From positions 1 through 64,000 of the forward strand of contig JBBQGV010000017.1 of assembly GCA_038323375.1 (NCBI GenBank): a stretch of 64,000 nt of DNA, in the 5' to 3' direction. The first letter of the stretch is position 1; each line of letters opens with the position of its first letter. Shown here piece after piece: positions 37,015 through 46,885 of the stretch. Under the pieces are notes generated by a model that saw only the letters and a program-made list of their open reading frames with translations, was not told where the DNA came from and did no database searches. A program made the translations under genes and the position numbers. The DNA is from JABWAJ01 sp038323375 (lineage in GTDB: Bacteria; Bacteroidota; Bacteroidia; Chitinophagales; Saprospiraceae).

Positions 37015-37365
37015 ATGTCAACTTCTGAGAAAAAGCAAGCAACAGACCTAAGCTCGGAGGAAAAAGAACAGCTACTCAATCAATCTATCAAAGCTTATGA
37101 GCTCGAAGACTGGGTCGGAACCATTCCGGGTGGCTTCCAAACGCTGCGCCTGTTGTCTGACTGGAAAATAGCGCTGATTATCATCAAATTGATGGTGGCG
37201 CTGTTCATCTTTTTAAAGGATTACAGCGAATTGGACGCCCAGGATTCGGGATGGTTCACGGTGCTTACAGCTTTAGTGGCACTGGCGGCATTTGCGTTTA
37301 TTTTCGTCCTGACCCGTAGCGTTGTTTTCGACCTGGAAAACGGCGAAATTTACGTATTGCCTTAA
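37015..37365 (+). CDS. Small membrane protein with two TM helices, possibly truncated
   Basis: 116 aa from ATG 37015 (MSTSEKKQATDLSSEEKEQL). Two hydrophobic helices lie at about residues 57-73 (KIALIIIKLMVALFIFL) and 82-103. The end, SVVFDLENGEIYVLP, is followed at once by dispersed-repeat sequence (37378-37434 and then 37433-37750). The downstream fragment at 37751 could be the displaced remainder of the same gene. No family was recognised. Confidence 0.5.
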   Translation: MSTSEKKQATDLSSEEKEQLLNQSIKAYELEDWVGTIPGGFQTLRLLSDWKIALIIIKLMVALFIFLKDYSELDAQDSGWFTVLTALVALAAFAFIFVLTRSVVFDLENGEIYVLP

Positions 37366-37432
37366 ATCGCCTGCGCCCCTTTTCTTTGCGGCCTTAGCGA
37401 GACCTTTGCGTCCTTTGCGGGAAACAGTCTCC

Positions 37433-37750
37433 CGCTCGCGCCAAGTGTTTGTCATCCCAAAATCCCAAATTTAATCTCAACTTCGTTCATGAAGGACTGA
37501 GACCTGAAACGTACGGTCAACTCTAATCAGACGGACACGAATTCCTTTTGAAAAACAGACCGGCCGGGAAGATGCAGGGGTTTGTGTAATTTATTAAAAA
37601 TCAGGGTGTTTAATGCGGGCAAAACCCGAAAAATAGGACACGTGAGGCGGAGCCTCGGCGCGAGCGGGGAATTTATTAAAAATCAGGGTGTTTAATACGG
37701 GCGAAACCCGAAAAATAGGACACGTGAGGCGGAGCCTCGGCGCGAGCGGG
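37433..37750 (+). repeat. Dispersed repeat family R3, copy with internal tandem duplication
   Basis: From CGCTCGCGCCAAGTGTTTGT through GTACGGTCAACTCTAATCAG and TTATTAAAAATCAGGGTGTT to GAGGCGGAGCCTCGGCGCGA. The last ~82 bases are present twice in tandem (units starting near 37589 and 37671). The same sequence, once, is at 43568-43804, and its second half at 41921-42015. No ORF. Confidence 0.85.
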
Positions 37751-38735
37751 CATCATTCCCCTTTCGCATTGAGGCCGATTTACTGGCAGAACCCGTCAGC
37801 TTCAAATACCTCAGCGGGTCAACCAACTTCGCTCAGGGTCAGTTGCGCTGGATCAGCTGGCAAAACTACGCCGAAGCGCGATTCGAAGGTGAACGCGTGC
37901 AATTAGACCACAACCTCGACGGAAGCTGGGAGCAACAGGTAGCTTTATCGGCAGCCTTGCGACTCCATGCAAACCCGGATATTTCAGGTGCCGGGTTGCA
38001 GTTTGGCCCGGCTCGGTTAGAAAAACTACAGCTCAAATCCGGCGCGCAAATCACCTTCAGCCGTCCGGAAGAAGCAGATTCTCAGTTCCGCCTCAGCGTG
38101 CAGCAAGCCACTGAACTCAAAGGCGACCTGACGTTCCCGACAGCCTGATCGTGCAAGCCGAACAATTTGAGCTGGAAGGCTTGCCAGGGGAGACCACTTT
38201 TTTATCTCCCGTTCAAATTCGGATTGAACCACCGGCAGAACTTGCGCGGGAGGTTACCATAACGAGCTTTTCCGGCACTTCTGTCCTCGATCTAACTTTG
38301 GCAGATACGCTCTTGCAGGAAAGTAATAACCTCGCTGTTACCGAAGTTTCTTTCTATAAACCGATAGAAAACATAGCATTGCCGACGATCCTGAGTGGCG
38401 AGATCCGCATCGCCGAAGTAGATAAGCCCCTGGCACGCACCCTGCCAATCGCAGCAGGAGAAGCGCTCGACCTGACCGCAGTGGATCGGCTTGCTCTGGA
38501 AAAAATAAGCATTCGCCCGGAAGGCATTTCGCTCCGGCTCAGCGGCCTGGTTTCAAGTCTGGAAACCGGCAAATCCCATGATTTGAGAAACCCACTCCGA
38601 CTGGAATGGTTTTGGTGCAATTACCGAACCTTACTCATTGATCCGGGGATTGCTTTTTTAGGACTGGCCATGTTTTTGCCGCCCAAAATCCGCGAACGCA
38701 TTTTCGAGGTTTTGAAAATTGCAAAGGGGTTTTAA
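37751..38735 (+). pseudogene. 5'-truncated, frameshifted gene, family unknown
   Basis: The reading begins without a start codon right after the R3 repeat (FRIEADLLAEPVSFKYLSG ...) and runs to a shift near 38130-38140. Adding one C to the CCC run (GACGTTCCCGAC) joins it to the frame that continues PDSLIVQAEQFELEGL and ends FEVLKIAKGF at 38735. The product is beta-rich with a C-terminal hydrophobic segment (LLIDPGIAFLGLAMFL). No family was recognised. It may be the separated C-terminal part of the protein at 37015. Confidence 0.6.
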
Positions 38736-38795
38736 GGACGGGCAGAACATAGGTGTACTGTTTGAGCGCGTTGAAAAGTGTTGAGTAGACTACCT

Positions 38796-41651
38796 TCACA
38801 CCCTCCTCAAAAACTCCGCCAAATTTTCCTCGCTGTTCCCCATTTGCAGCTTCTTCCGCAGGCGGTAGCGGCTGATTTCCACGCTGCGCACGGAAATGTT
38901 CATAAGTTGCGCTATTTCTTTCGAGCTGAGGTTCATGCGCAGGTAAGCACACAGGCGCTGGTCTTTGGGGGTGAGGGTAGGGTAAAGCCCTTGCAGGCGT
39001 TTGAGGAAATCGCTGTGCACCTGATCAAAATGCAGGGCAAATTGTTCCCATTCATCGTCGAATGCAGCGTCGCGTTCTAAAATGCGGATGAGGCTTTGGA
39101 TCGCTTTGCGGGTTTCGGTTTCTTCCGAGTTTTGGGCGATTTTTTGCAATTGCGCCCCGGTTTTGGTCAGGATTTCGCTTTTTTGCAACAAATGCAGGGT
39201 CGCGGAGGCCAATTCCTGGTTTTTGTGCGTTATTTCCGCCTGGAGTTTTTCGGTTTTTAGTTGTTCCAGCTCCTGCCGGGAAGCCGCTTCTTTCTGGCGG
39301 TGTTCTGATTGCAATTGTTCGCGCTCTTTGCGAAAACGGCGCTGGGGCGCAATGATCAGGAGGCCCAACCCGGCAAGCAACAGCAGGGTGTAAATGATCC
39401 GCGCCGTTCGACTGGCGTACCACGGCGGCAAAATTTCGAAGCGGAAGGTGCTTACTGGCGTTTCTTTTCCATCCGGCAGCAGCGCTTTCACCGAAAAGGC
39501 ATAATTGCCATAGCGCAGGTTGTTGTATTCCTTTTCCTGTTTTTCTGACCACGGCGACCAGGGTTGCTCCAGTCCTTCCAAGCGGTAACTGTATTTCAGG
39601 TATTCCGTTTCCCCGAAAAGGGGCAGGGCAAAGGTGAACCGAAAAGCATTCTGGTCGTGTGGAAAAATGTTTTCGGTGCCTTGCAGCGGAATTAACGCCG
39701 AGCTGTCGGCAGGATTAATGGCCTGCACTTTTCGCAGCAAAACCCGAACGGTGTCATGACTGGATTTGCGCTGTCGGTCGTAAAAAATAAAACCGCGGTC
39801 GGCGCCGAAAATGACGTGCCGGTCGTCGTAGGGATAGATGAACTCGAACCCGCCCACCAATTTCCCGGCCAATTGGGGCAATGTGCGCTTGTTGACGTGC
39901 TTGCGGATGCCCGCATCGGCCACGTCCAATAGGCCGACTTCCCCTTCTGCGGCAAACCACACATCGCCGTCGGGGCCTTCTACGAGGCGGCTCACCCGCA
40001 CATCCGGCGCAAAATATTCGGCGAAAGCCGGGTGCGGTTCAAAACGTTTGGTCTGGGCGTTGAAGCGGTGGATGCCGCGTTCGGTGGTGAACACGATTTC
40101 GTTGTTCACCCGGAAAACGTGGTTAAAATTATTGGAGGGTAAGCCGTCCGACTTTGTAAAATAAGCAACATCGGTTTTTTGCAAATCGCTGCTCAGCACC
40201 ATGCGGTAAATGCCGCGATAAGGATGCGAAACCCAGATCACGCCGGGACTTTCCTGCACCATAAACCGACAAGATTCTTCCAGCCCTTCTAATCGGCGCA
40301 GGAATTGCCAGCCCTGGTTTTGTTTTTGAAAAAGGTACAACCCGCCATAGCCGCCGCTGATCAGATAACCAGGATGCCCCTCCAATGCCTGAAACGTCCA
40401 CGCGCCCTGGTAACTATTGAGCGGGCGGGACTGGCTGCCTTCCAACAAAAACGGGCCTTCGTGGTGTCCCATAAACAGATCACCCTGCACCTCCGACAGA
40501 CTCCATACCTGCCCTTTGGTATTTGCCACCAGGTCAAATACAGGCCAGGCTAAAGCAGACCGGCGGCTCAAGTTGTTGAGGTATAAACCGTTTGCGGTAC
40601 CAAAATATGCTTTGTCGCCCGCAAGGATGGCTGTGTAAGCCGTACCTTCCAATTCGCCATCCGGAATAAGAAAAGAAAACGGAGAATGCGCCAGAATGCA
40701 GTCAATGCCACTGTCGGCACCAGCCCACAAGTTGCCTTGCCGGTCGCAAAACAGGCTGAGGATGTTGTTGTTTTGGAGGCCATTGCCTTTGTGTAGGCGC
40801 ACAGACAGGTGCCGGTTGGCGTCCATAATCAGAATGCCACCCCGCGAAGTGCCAAGTGCAATGCGCCCTTGCGGCAGCATGACCGCTGTGTAAATTCGGT
40901 TTTCGATCAAAAAACCATCTAAGGGTGTGCGCCAGGGCGCTAAGCCGCCTTTGCTCAAAGCAAAAATTCCACCTTTCACGGTGGTGAACAAAACCGTATC
41001 GGCGTGGAAAGGCAATACCGCGGTCACCGGCCCTGCATTGGCGGGCAGTGTGGCAACCTTGCGCAACTTTTTGGATTCCAATTTCCATAAATCGCCGGCC
41101 ATATCGTGTACAAAAATCCGGTTGCCGGCTTGGCCCATAAAAGAAAATTCATGCGGCGCAAGAATAACGGTTGCAAGGGTATCCGTTGCCCGAAGGCAAA
41201 AAATGCGGTCTTTAGCCTGAAAACAAGTGGTTTCGCCCTGCGTTTCGATGTTCCAGATGTCTTCAAAGCTTTTGCCGCCTTTGGGCAGGCGCGCTTTCAG
41301 GCTTTGATAGCACATGGTTCCCCGCTCATCCGGACTGAAATAGCCGATTTCGTCCTGCGCGCCGGCATAAATTCGCCCGTTTTGTGCTATGGAAATAGAG
41401 CGCAGGATGGTTTGGTTGGAAACCGCCGCCCGCCGCCATTCGTAGCCGTCAAATTCCAATAAACCATCGTTGTTGGCCACATAGAGCAGGCCATTTTCTC
41501 CCTGGCGAATGTCCCAGCTTTGGGTGCCGCCCCGGTAGTCGTTTTTTTTGTAATTGAGGGTAAAGGGGATGCCCTGGGCGCAAAGGAAAAAAGGCTGCCC
41601 AATGAGGCAGGCAAACAGGGTCAGGTATGTAGCGCTGCGCAGAAAAATCAT
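38796..41651 (-). CDS. Propeller-type sensor with Y_Y_Y domain and LuxR-type DNA-binding output
   Basis: 951 aa from ATG 41651 (MIFLRSATYLTLFACLIGQP), chosen for the signal peptide that follows; an upstream ATG at 41717 adds a charged stretch. The periplasmic beta-propeller (about residues 30-600; IRQGENGLLYVANNDGLLEF) is followed by a Y_Y_Y domain (LKYSYRLEGLEQPWSPWSEK), a membrane helix (IIYTLLLLAGLGLLIIAP) and a long coiled coil. The C-terminus is a LuxR/GerE-type helix-turn-helix (LTPKDQRLCAYLRMNLSSKE, IAQLMNISVRSVEISRYRLR). Signal sensing outside would act directly on DNA-binding at the membrane. It lies 2.8 kb before the polysaccharide locus, which it may control (inference). Confidence 0.9.
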   Translation of the reverse strand: MIFLRSATYLTLFACLIGQPFFLCAQGIPFTLNYKKNDYRGGTQSWDIRQGENGLLYVANNDGLLEFDGYEWRRAAVSNQTILRSISIAQNGRIYAGAQDEIGYFSPDERGTMCYQSLKARLPKGGKSFEDIWNIETQGETTCFQAKDRIFCLRATDTLATVILAPHEFSFMGQAGNRIFVHDMAGDLWKLESKKLRKVATLPANAGPVTAVLPFHADTVLFTTVKGGIFALSKGGLAPWRTPLDGFLIENRIYTAVMLPQGRIALGTSRGGILIMDANRHLSVRLHKGNGLQNNNILSLFCDRQGNLWAGADSGIDCILAHSPFSFLIPDGELEGTAYTAILAGDKAYFGTANGLYLNNLSRRSALAWPVFDLVANTKGQVWSLSEVQGDLFMGHHEGPFLLEGSQSRPLNSYQGAWTFQALEGHPGYLISGGYGGLYLFQKQNQGWQFLRRLEGLEESCRFMVQESPGVIWVSHPYRGIYRMVLSSDLQKTDVAYFTKSDGLPSNNFNHVFRVNNEIVFTTERGIHRFNAQTKRFEPHPAFAEYFAPDVRVSRLVEGPDGDVWFAAEGEVGLLDVADAGIRKHVNKRTLPQLAGKLVGGFEFIYPYDDRHVIFGADRGFIFYDRQRKSSHDTVRVLLRKVQAINPADSSALIPLQGTENIFPHDQNAFRFTFALPLFGETEYLKYSYRLEGLEQPWSPWSEKQEKEYNNLRYGNYAFSVKALLPDGKETPVSTFRFEILPPWYASRTARIIYTLLLLAGLGLLIIAPQRRFRKEREQLQSEHRQKEAASRQELEQLKTEKLQAEITHKNQELASATLHLLQKSEILTKTGAQLQKIAQNSEETETRKAIQSLIRILERDAAFDDEWEQFALHFDQVHSDFLKRLQGLYPTLTPKDQRLCAYLRMNLSSKEIAQLMNISVRSVEISRYRLRKKLQMGNSEENLAEFLRRV

Positions 41652-41734
41652 CCTCCGAAGGTAGTGGTTTTTAGTGGAACAAGAAAGCTGGGGCTTGGTG
41701 CCTTCCAATAGCTTCATTCTAAATACCCGCTCCT

Positions 41735-41810
41735 TAGCGGAAATTGAGGCGACATCTCGCCGCCCTAAAGCGGCAGGTGTCGTCTCAATTTTCGCGACTC
41801 GGGAACCGTT
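41735..41810. repeat. Imperfect inverted repeat upstream of the propeller regulator
   Basis: AATTGAGGCGACATC and its near-exact inverse GTGTCGTCTCAATT flank GCCGCCCTAAAGCGGC, a second small stem. It sits about 100-150 bases before the start codon and may be a mobile palindrome or leader structure. The rest of 41820-42249 holds an R3 copy and no gene. Confidence 0.6.
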
Positions 41811-41920
41811 TTTTTAGATGTCACCTGCTTCGTGCTTCAGCAGATGGACACCTAAAAAACCTTACGTTGACGACATTAGACCTCTGAGGTCGTAAACGCA
41901 TGAATGCAGCGGGTTCAGCC

Positions 41921-42015
41921 CGCCGGGAACATGCAGGGGTTTGTTTGATTTTATTAAAAATCAGGAAGTTTAATTCGGGCGAAACCCGATAAATAGGACA
42001 CTCGAGGCGGAGCCC
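41921..42015 (+). repeat. Dispersed repeat family R3, partial copy
   Basis: Shares CCGCCGGGAACATGCAGGGG, TTTATTAAAAATCAGG and GGCGAAACCCGATAAATAGG, GAGGCGGAGCC with the copies at 37433 and 43568. The first half of the element is missing here. Confidence 0.75.
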
Positions 42016-42249
42016 CCTTATCCTTTTACATAAAATAAAAACCCGAAGGGGTGATAATATTATAGGAAAAAAGGCACAAAATGTTCGGTCAGAACCCCGA
42101 AGGGGGTGGCATAATTTCACCCCTTCAAAAAATAAATTTTCAACCCCGTTGTCACAACTCACTTCATGAGTCACTTATTGAAGTGGGAATGACCTGTTAC
42201 GTGCTGCTTTGTACTTCAAAAAGCCGGCACATAAACCTAACAAAACAAG

Positions 42250-43636
42250 ATGAAAATGGAATACCAATCAGGCTTTTTACTTTCTCCACATGGATACATT
42301 GATTCAAAAAAATACACGTTATTCGAAACTTTGATTGATGATAAATTGGAGGACCTCAGTATTGATGAACGGCTCAACATTTTTGATAGTTTTATTGAAG
42401 ATGCGGACATAAATGATTACACCAGTAGCCGGCGGTTTTCTCTAAATGGATCCTCCACCGAAACGGAAGTGTATAATCTTTTTGAGAAGAAGGCGATCCA
42501 AATGATAAATTTTGGTTCAAATGATTACCTAAACATGACTCAGCATCCAAAAGCTATGGAAGCGGCTATCCGTTCAATTGAAGTATACGGATTGGGTGCC
42601 GGAGCGTCTTGTATTACTACGGGGCGTACGAAGGTATAAGTATGATTTAGAAACAGAGATTGCAGATACGTTTTCAAAAGAAAGGGCACTGGTCTATCCC
42701 AGCGGATACATGACCAATATAGGGGTACTGTCAGGCTTGTTGCGAAAAAATGATATTGCCATAGTTGATATGTTTGCGCATGCAAGCATTATGGATGGCG
42801 TAGCAGGCAAAAACAAATTGCTTTTTCGGCACAATGATATGTATTCCCTGGAAACCTGCCTAAAAAAAGCCAGTAGCCAATATGCCGACAAAATAGTGAT
42901 CGTTGACGGCGTCTATTCGATGGATGGAGACATCGCCAATTTACCAGACATATCCAGTTTATGCAAAAAATACAACTGTAAACTTATGGTTGATGAAGCG
43001 CATGCTTTTGGCGTAATTGGGAAAAATGGGCTGGGCATACTTGACCATTTTGAGATGCCACCAGACGCAATTGATATACTAGTCGGAACTTTAAGCAAAG
43101 CGATAGGAAGTTCGGGAGGCTTCGTAACCGGAAAAAAAGAATTAATCAATTATCTAAGGTATGCGAGCAGGCCCTATTTTTTCACTACTGCCCCTTTTAT
43201 TGCAGCCAATGCGGCAGCGCTCGAATCTATCCGCATCATCAAGGAAGACAGCCAGCGCCGGGAGCGCCTATGGACAAACATCCAATATTTTAAATCAAAA
43301 GTCCTCGAAGGCGGTTTCAATATTGGGCAATCCGAAACCGCTATTTTTCCTATCATCTTGGGGGATCATAATCTTGTAATGACTTCAACGGGTATCATGG
43401 GTCAAAACGGGGTTTTCGCACCTGGCGTTGTGTATCCGGCAGTTTCCAGAAAACAAGCCCGAATCCGTATGAATGTTACAGCAGAAATGACAAAAGAACA
43501 CCTTGACAAAGGGTATGAAGAACTTTGCAAGGCTATCGGACAAGCTAAAGGAGCATTGACCTGTAACCCGCTCGCGCCAAGTGTTTGTCATCCCAAAATC
43601 CCAACTTTAATCTCAACTTCGCTCATGAAGGACTGA
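42250..43636 (+). pseudogene. Alpha-oxoamine synthase (AONS/KBL/SPT family), frameshifted, 3' end replaced by repeat
   Basis: Two frames rebuild one PLP enzyme of about 440 aa. Frame 1 (42250-42639) carries INFGSNDYLNMTQHPKAMEA and GAGASCITTGRTK. Frame 2 carries DLETEIADTF, DGVYSMDGDIANLPDISSLC, the cofactor-Asp motif VDEAHAFGVIG and the Schiff-base lysine in GTLSKAIGSSGGFVTG. They join by removing one G near 42634 (AAGGTATAAG). The family condenses an acyl-CoA with an amino acid. The last codons after about 43566 lie in the R3 repeat, so the natural stop is lost. The gene is AT-rich relative to neighbours. Confidence 0.8.
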
Positions 43637-43804
43637 GACCTGAAACGTACGGTCAACTCTAATCAGACGGACACGAATTCCTTTTGAAAAACAGACCCGC
43701 CGGGAACAGGCAGGGGTTTGTTTGATTTTATTAAAAATCAGGGCGTTTAATGCGGCGAAACCCGAGAAATAGGACACGCGAGGCGGAGCCTCGGCGCGAG
43801 CGGG
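43568..43804 (+). repeat. Dispersed repeat family R3, single full copy at a gene junction
   Basis: About 237 bp, nearly identical to 37433-37670 (for example CAAGTGTTTGTCATCCCAAA and GTACGGTCAACTCTAATCAG). It forms the abrupt end of the aminotransferase gene on the left and of a minus-strand small gene on the right, so it either inserted there or marks a recombination joint. Confidence 0.88.
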
Positions 43805-43981
43805 CAGTTCGTTAAGTTGGGTGTCAATATCGGCAAGCGGTTGTTTGGACATTGCCCCTTTGTAGCGTTCAGCCCAATTAACCGCAATGGGCTGCGTTTT
43901 TTCTTTACGCATACGAATAAGCTGCAAAAGCGCTAAGTCTTGTAGGCGCTTTATGGCCTTATCGTTAATATTCATCTTCAA
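43805..43981 (-). pseudogene. Small gene truncated at its 3' end by the R3 repeat
   Basis: The minus strand from ATG 43981 (or 43975) reads MNINDKAIKRLQDLALLQLI, RMRKEKTQPIAVNWAERYKG, AMSKQPLADIDTQLNELP and then enters repeat sequence; the next stop is at 43613, inside the aminotransferase read-through. The native part has the look of a small helical partner protein. It overlaps the end of the gene at 43965, so the two form a pair. Family unknown. Confidence 0.55.
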
Positions 43982-44159
43982 GTTGGACTTCTAAAATTTT
44001 CCCGTCAATAAGTTTTGTTTCTGCGATTTTCAACTTTTGGTATCTAAGCTCTTTCAAATATCTATTAGCATCAAGGTCAGGAACAACATGCTCGTTTGCA
44101 AGTATAAAAAACCTATACTGCACACCGCCAGGTTTTGTGCAGGAGTCGTGCTTACTCAT
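43965..44159 (-). CDS. 64-residue protein, first gene of an uncharacterised small pair
   Basis: ATG 44159 gives MSKHDSCTKPGGVQYRFFIL, ANEHVVPDLDANRYLKELRY, then LKIAETKLIDGKILEVQLED. The fold is probably beta-alpha-beta. It overlaps the next minus-strand gene by 17 bases, the arrangement of many toxin-antitoxin or small regulatory pairs. No family recognised. The 330 bases upstream (44160-44489) show nothing else. Confidence 0.5.
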   Translation of the reverse strand: MSKHDSCTKPGGVQYRFFILANEHVVPDLDANRYLKELRYQKLKIAETKLIDGKILEVQLEDEY

Positions 44160-44489
44160 TCTACAGCTTGAAGGGTAATGGCGCCAACTTATCGGGCGGC
44201 AACCACGACGTGATTGAATATTCAAATTAGACCCTGCAAGGGTCTTTGAGATCGCTAAGTTGGCAAGCATCCTCTGCGGAGGAACGAAACAGGTGGCCCA
44301 TGTTGTGGTAATGTTGTAGTCTTTTCACCCACTTTTTTCACTTGTTGTATTCGTGTTGTGGCATAAAAAGCAAGCATCTCTTTTCTATGGTGTAATTTTG
44401 TTCCATGGAAAGCGGCAATTTTAGAATGAAATTTTTTAAAAAGCCACTTTGGAATATTTTTTACATCTTCTCGAAAAAAGCAGTTGCTT

Positions 44490-46877
44490 ATGAAAAAAGT
44501 GATACTCCTCTTCGCCACTGTTGTGGCATGTTTCCAGTTTGCTTCCGGACAAACCGTCATCCTCGACTTCGAGAGCGCGGCTACGTCCACTACCTTTCAG
44601 TACTTTGGTAGTAGCCTTGATGGCTCTGTAAACAACATCATTGCCAACCCGAATTCATCGGGTATCAATACCAGCGCGACGGTAGCCGAGTTTGTTAAGC
44701 CGGCCGATGCACAGGTTTGGGCGGGCGCATTTTCCAACCCCGATCCGTCAACACCAATTGACGTTACGGCAGGTGGCGCGCAAATTTGCATCAATGTCCA
44801 CATGGATCACATCGGCAACCTCGCCCTGAAATTGGAAAATTCCACCACGGGTGGAACGAACTGGATTCAACAGGTAGCCAATACCAAAGTGAACGAGTGG
44901 GAGCAACTTTGTTTCGACGTCAGCCTTCCAGCCATCGAAGCGCCGACAGCGCCTGCCGCCGGACACAGCTACACGCGGGCAGTACTCTTTTTCGATTTTG
45001 GCGCCAATGGCCCGGCTGTTGCCGCAACTTCTTACTTTGACGACTTAGTCGTATCCGTACCGGCCAGTTGTGGCACGGTGCTCGATTTTGAAGCGGCGCC
45101 TACGTCCACCGTATTTCAATACTTTGGCAGCAGCCTGGACGGCTCCTTAAACAACGTCATCGCCAACCCGAATGCATCCGGCATCAACACCAGTGCTACG
45201 GTGGCCGAATTTGTGAAACCTGCCGATGCCCAGGTTTGGGCGGGCGCATTTTCCAACCCAAACCCAACGACCCCGATTGACGTGACCGCCGCCGGCGCTC
45301 AGATTTGTATCAAAGTACACATGGATCACATCGGCAACCTCGCCCTGAAATTGGAAGGTTCCACGACCGGCGGCACCAATTGGATCCAACAAGTGTCAAA
45401 TACCAAAATCAACGAGTGGGAAGAACTGTGCTTTGATGTGAGCCTCCCGGCCATTGAAGCCCCGACTGCACCCGCTGCCGGCCACGTTTACGAACGCGTC
45501 GTCCTCTTTTTCGATTTTGGAGCCAACGGACCCGGCGTTGCAGCAACGTCTTATTTTGACGACCTCTCGGTATGCGCAAGCGGCGTGGTCGCGCCTGCCG
45601 ATGTAACTTTTACGGTGGACATGAACGATTACGCGGGTAGTTTCGCGCAAGTATATGTAAGCGGCACCTTCAACAACTGGTCCGATGTTGCCAACCCGCT
45701 TTCTGACAGCGATGGCGACGGCGTTTGGACAACCACACTCCCGATTCAGCCGGGCGTGATCGAATACAAATTTCAGGTAGATGCGTGGACCGATCAGGAA
45801 CAGTTTATTGGAACGGAAACCTGCACGGTAAGCGAGGGTGGATTCACCAACCGCACGGTTGTCGTTCCTGCTTCTGGCGTAGACCTCGGCACGGTATGCT
45901 GGAACAGTTGCTACGAATGCGGCGAAAGCGTGCGCATCACGTTTAACCTCGGCACCAGCAACATCACCGTTTCTGAACAGGGCGTGTTCATTGCCGGCGG
46001 AGGCAATTTTGGCAATCCCGGCGATTACCCACTCTCGGATACGGATGGCGATGGCATATATACCATCGTATTAGAAAGACCGGTAGGGTTCACTTCCTTT
46101 TATACCTTGACCAATGGCGCTTGTCCGGATTACAGCTGTAAAGAAAACATCGCGGGTCAGGATTGCGCCAATCCTAATAATTTCAACGACCGTGACATGG
46201 GCCCGATTACGCAGGATACTGTGATCAATACCTGTTTTGGCTTTTGCACGACGACTACAGATTGCGGCACGGTAGAAATCGGCACCATAACCTTCTCGGT
46301 TGATATGTCGCAATACACGGGCGGTTTTGTCAACGTATACCTCAGCGGCTCGTTCAATGGTTGGTCTGCGGATGCTACTCCGATGAGCGACAACGATTTC
46401 GACAACATCTGGACCACAACTTTGGATCTTCCTCAAGGCACGTACGAATACAAATTCCAGTTGGACGGCTGGAGCGCACAGGAAGAGTTTGCAGGTGGCG
46501 AAGATTGCACGCTGACGACCGGCGGCTTCACCAATCGCCTGATCGAAGTAACAGGAGACGCCACTTTACTGACCGTTTGTTTTGCATCCTGCGCCGCTTG
46601 TATCACTGCAACGGAGGAAATTACGCTGGTGAACGACCTGTTCAGCATAGCGCCTACAGTGGCAGATCAGGAACTGCGTGTAGACCTCAAGCGCAACACG
46701 GGCAACGAAGCACAACTTCACATTTACAATATCGCCGGACAGACGATTCACTACCGGAAGCTGGAAGGCATGGGAAATCGTACGATTGACACGGCAAACC
46801 TGCCTGCGGGAATGTACTACCTCGCGGTTCGCAATGGCTTGCAGATGGACGTGAAGAAGTTTATTATTCAGCACTAA
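44490..46877 (+). CDS. Modular secreted protein with duplicated beta domains, E-set modules and T9SS tail
   Basis: 795 aa from ATG 44490 (MKKVILLFATVVACFQFASG signal peptide). Residues about 24-190 and 196-365 are two near-identical modules (each with FGSSLDGS.NN.IANPN.SG, VHMDHIGNLALKLE, YFDDL), probably carbohydrate-binding beta sandwiches. Residues about 372-470 and 590-690 are starch/glycogen-binding-like E-set modules (FTVDMNDYAGSFAQVYVSGT; FSVDMSQYTGGFVNVYLSGS), with a partial third between. The last ~85 residues are a T9SS sorting domain (LHIYNIAGQTIHYRKLEG). No catalytic motif: a surface glycan-binding protein. It precedes SusC by 152 bases. Confidence 0.8.
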   Translation: MKKVILLFATVVACFQFASGQTVILDFESAATSTTFQYFGSSLDGSVNNIIANPNSSGINTSATVAEFVKPADAQVWAGAFSNPDPSTPIDVTAGGAQICINVHMDHIGNLALKLENSTTGGTNWIQQVANTKVNEWEQLCFDVSLPAIEAPTAPAAGHSYTRAVLFFDFGANGPAVAATSYFDDLVVSVPASCGTVLDFEAAPTSTVFQYFGSSLDGSLNNVIANPNASGINTSATVAEFVKPADAQVWAGAFSNPNPTTPIDVTAAGAQICIKVHMDHIGNLALKLEGSTTGGTNWIQQVSNTKINEWEELCFDVSLPAIEAPTAPAAGHVYERVVLFFDFGANGPGVAATSYFDDLSVCASGVVAPADVTFTVDMNDYAGSFAQVYVSGTFNNWSDVANPLSDSDGDGVWTTTLPIQPGVIEYKFQVDAWTDQEQFIGTETCTVSEGGFTNRTVVVPASGVDLGTVCWNSCYECGESVRITFNLGTSNITVSEQGVFIAGGGNFGNPGDYPLSDTDGDGIYTIVLERPVGFTSFYTLTNGACPDYSCKENIAGQDCANPNNFNDRDMGPITQDTVINTCFGFCTTTTDCGTVEIGTITFSVDMSQYTGGFVNVYLSGSFNGWSADATPMSDNDFDNIWTTTLDLPQGTYEYKFQLDGWSAQEEFAGGEDCTLTTGGFTNRLIEVTGDATLLTVCFASCAACITATEEITLVNDLFSIAPTVADQELRVDLKRNTGNEAQLHIYNIAGQTIHYRKLEGMGNRTIDTANLPAGMYYLAVRNGLQMDVKKFIIQH

Positions 46878-46885
46878 AGTGCGTT

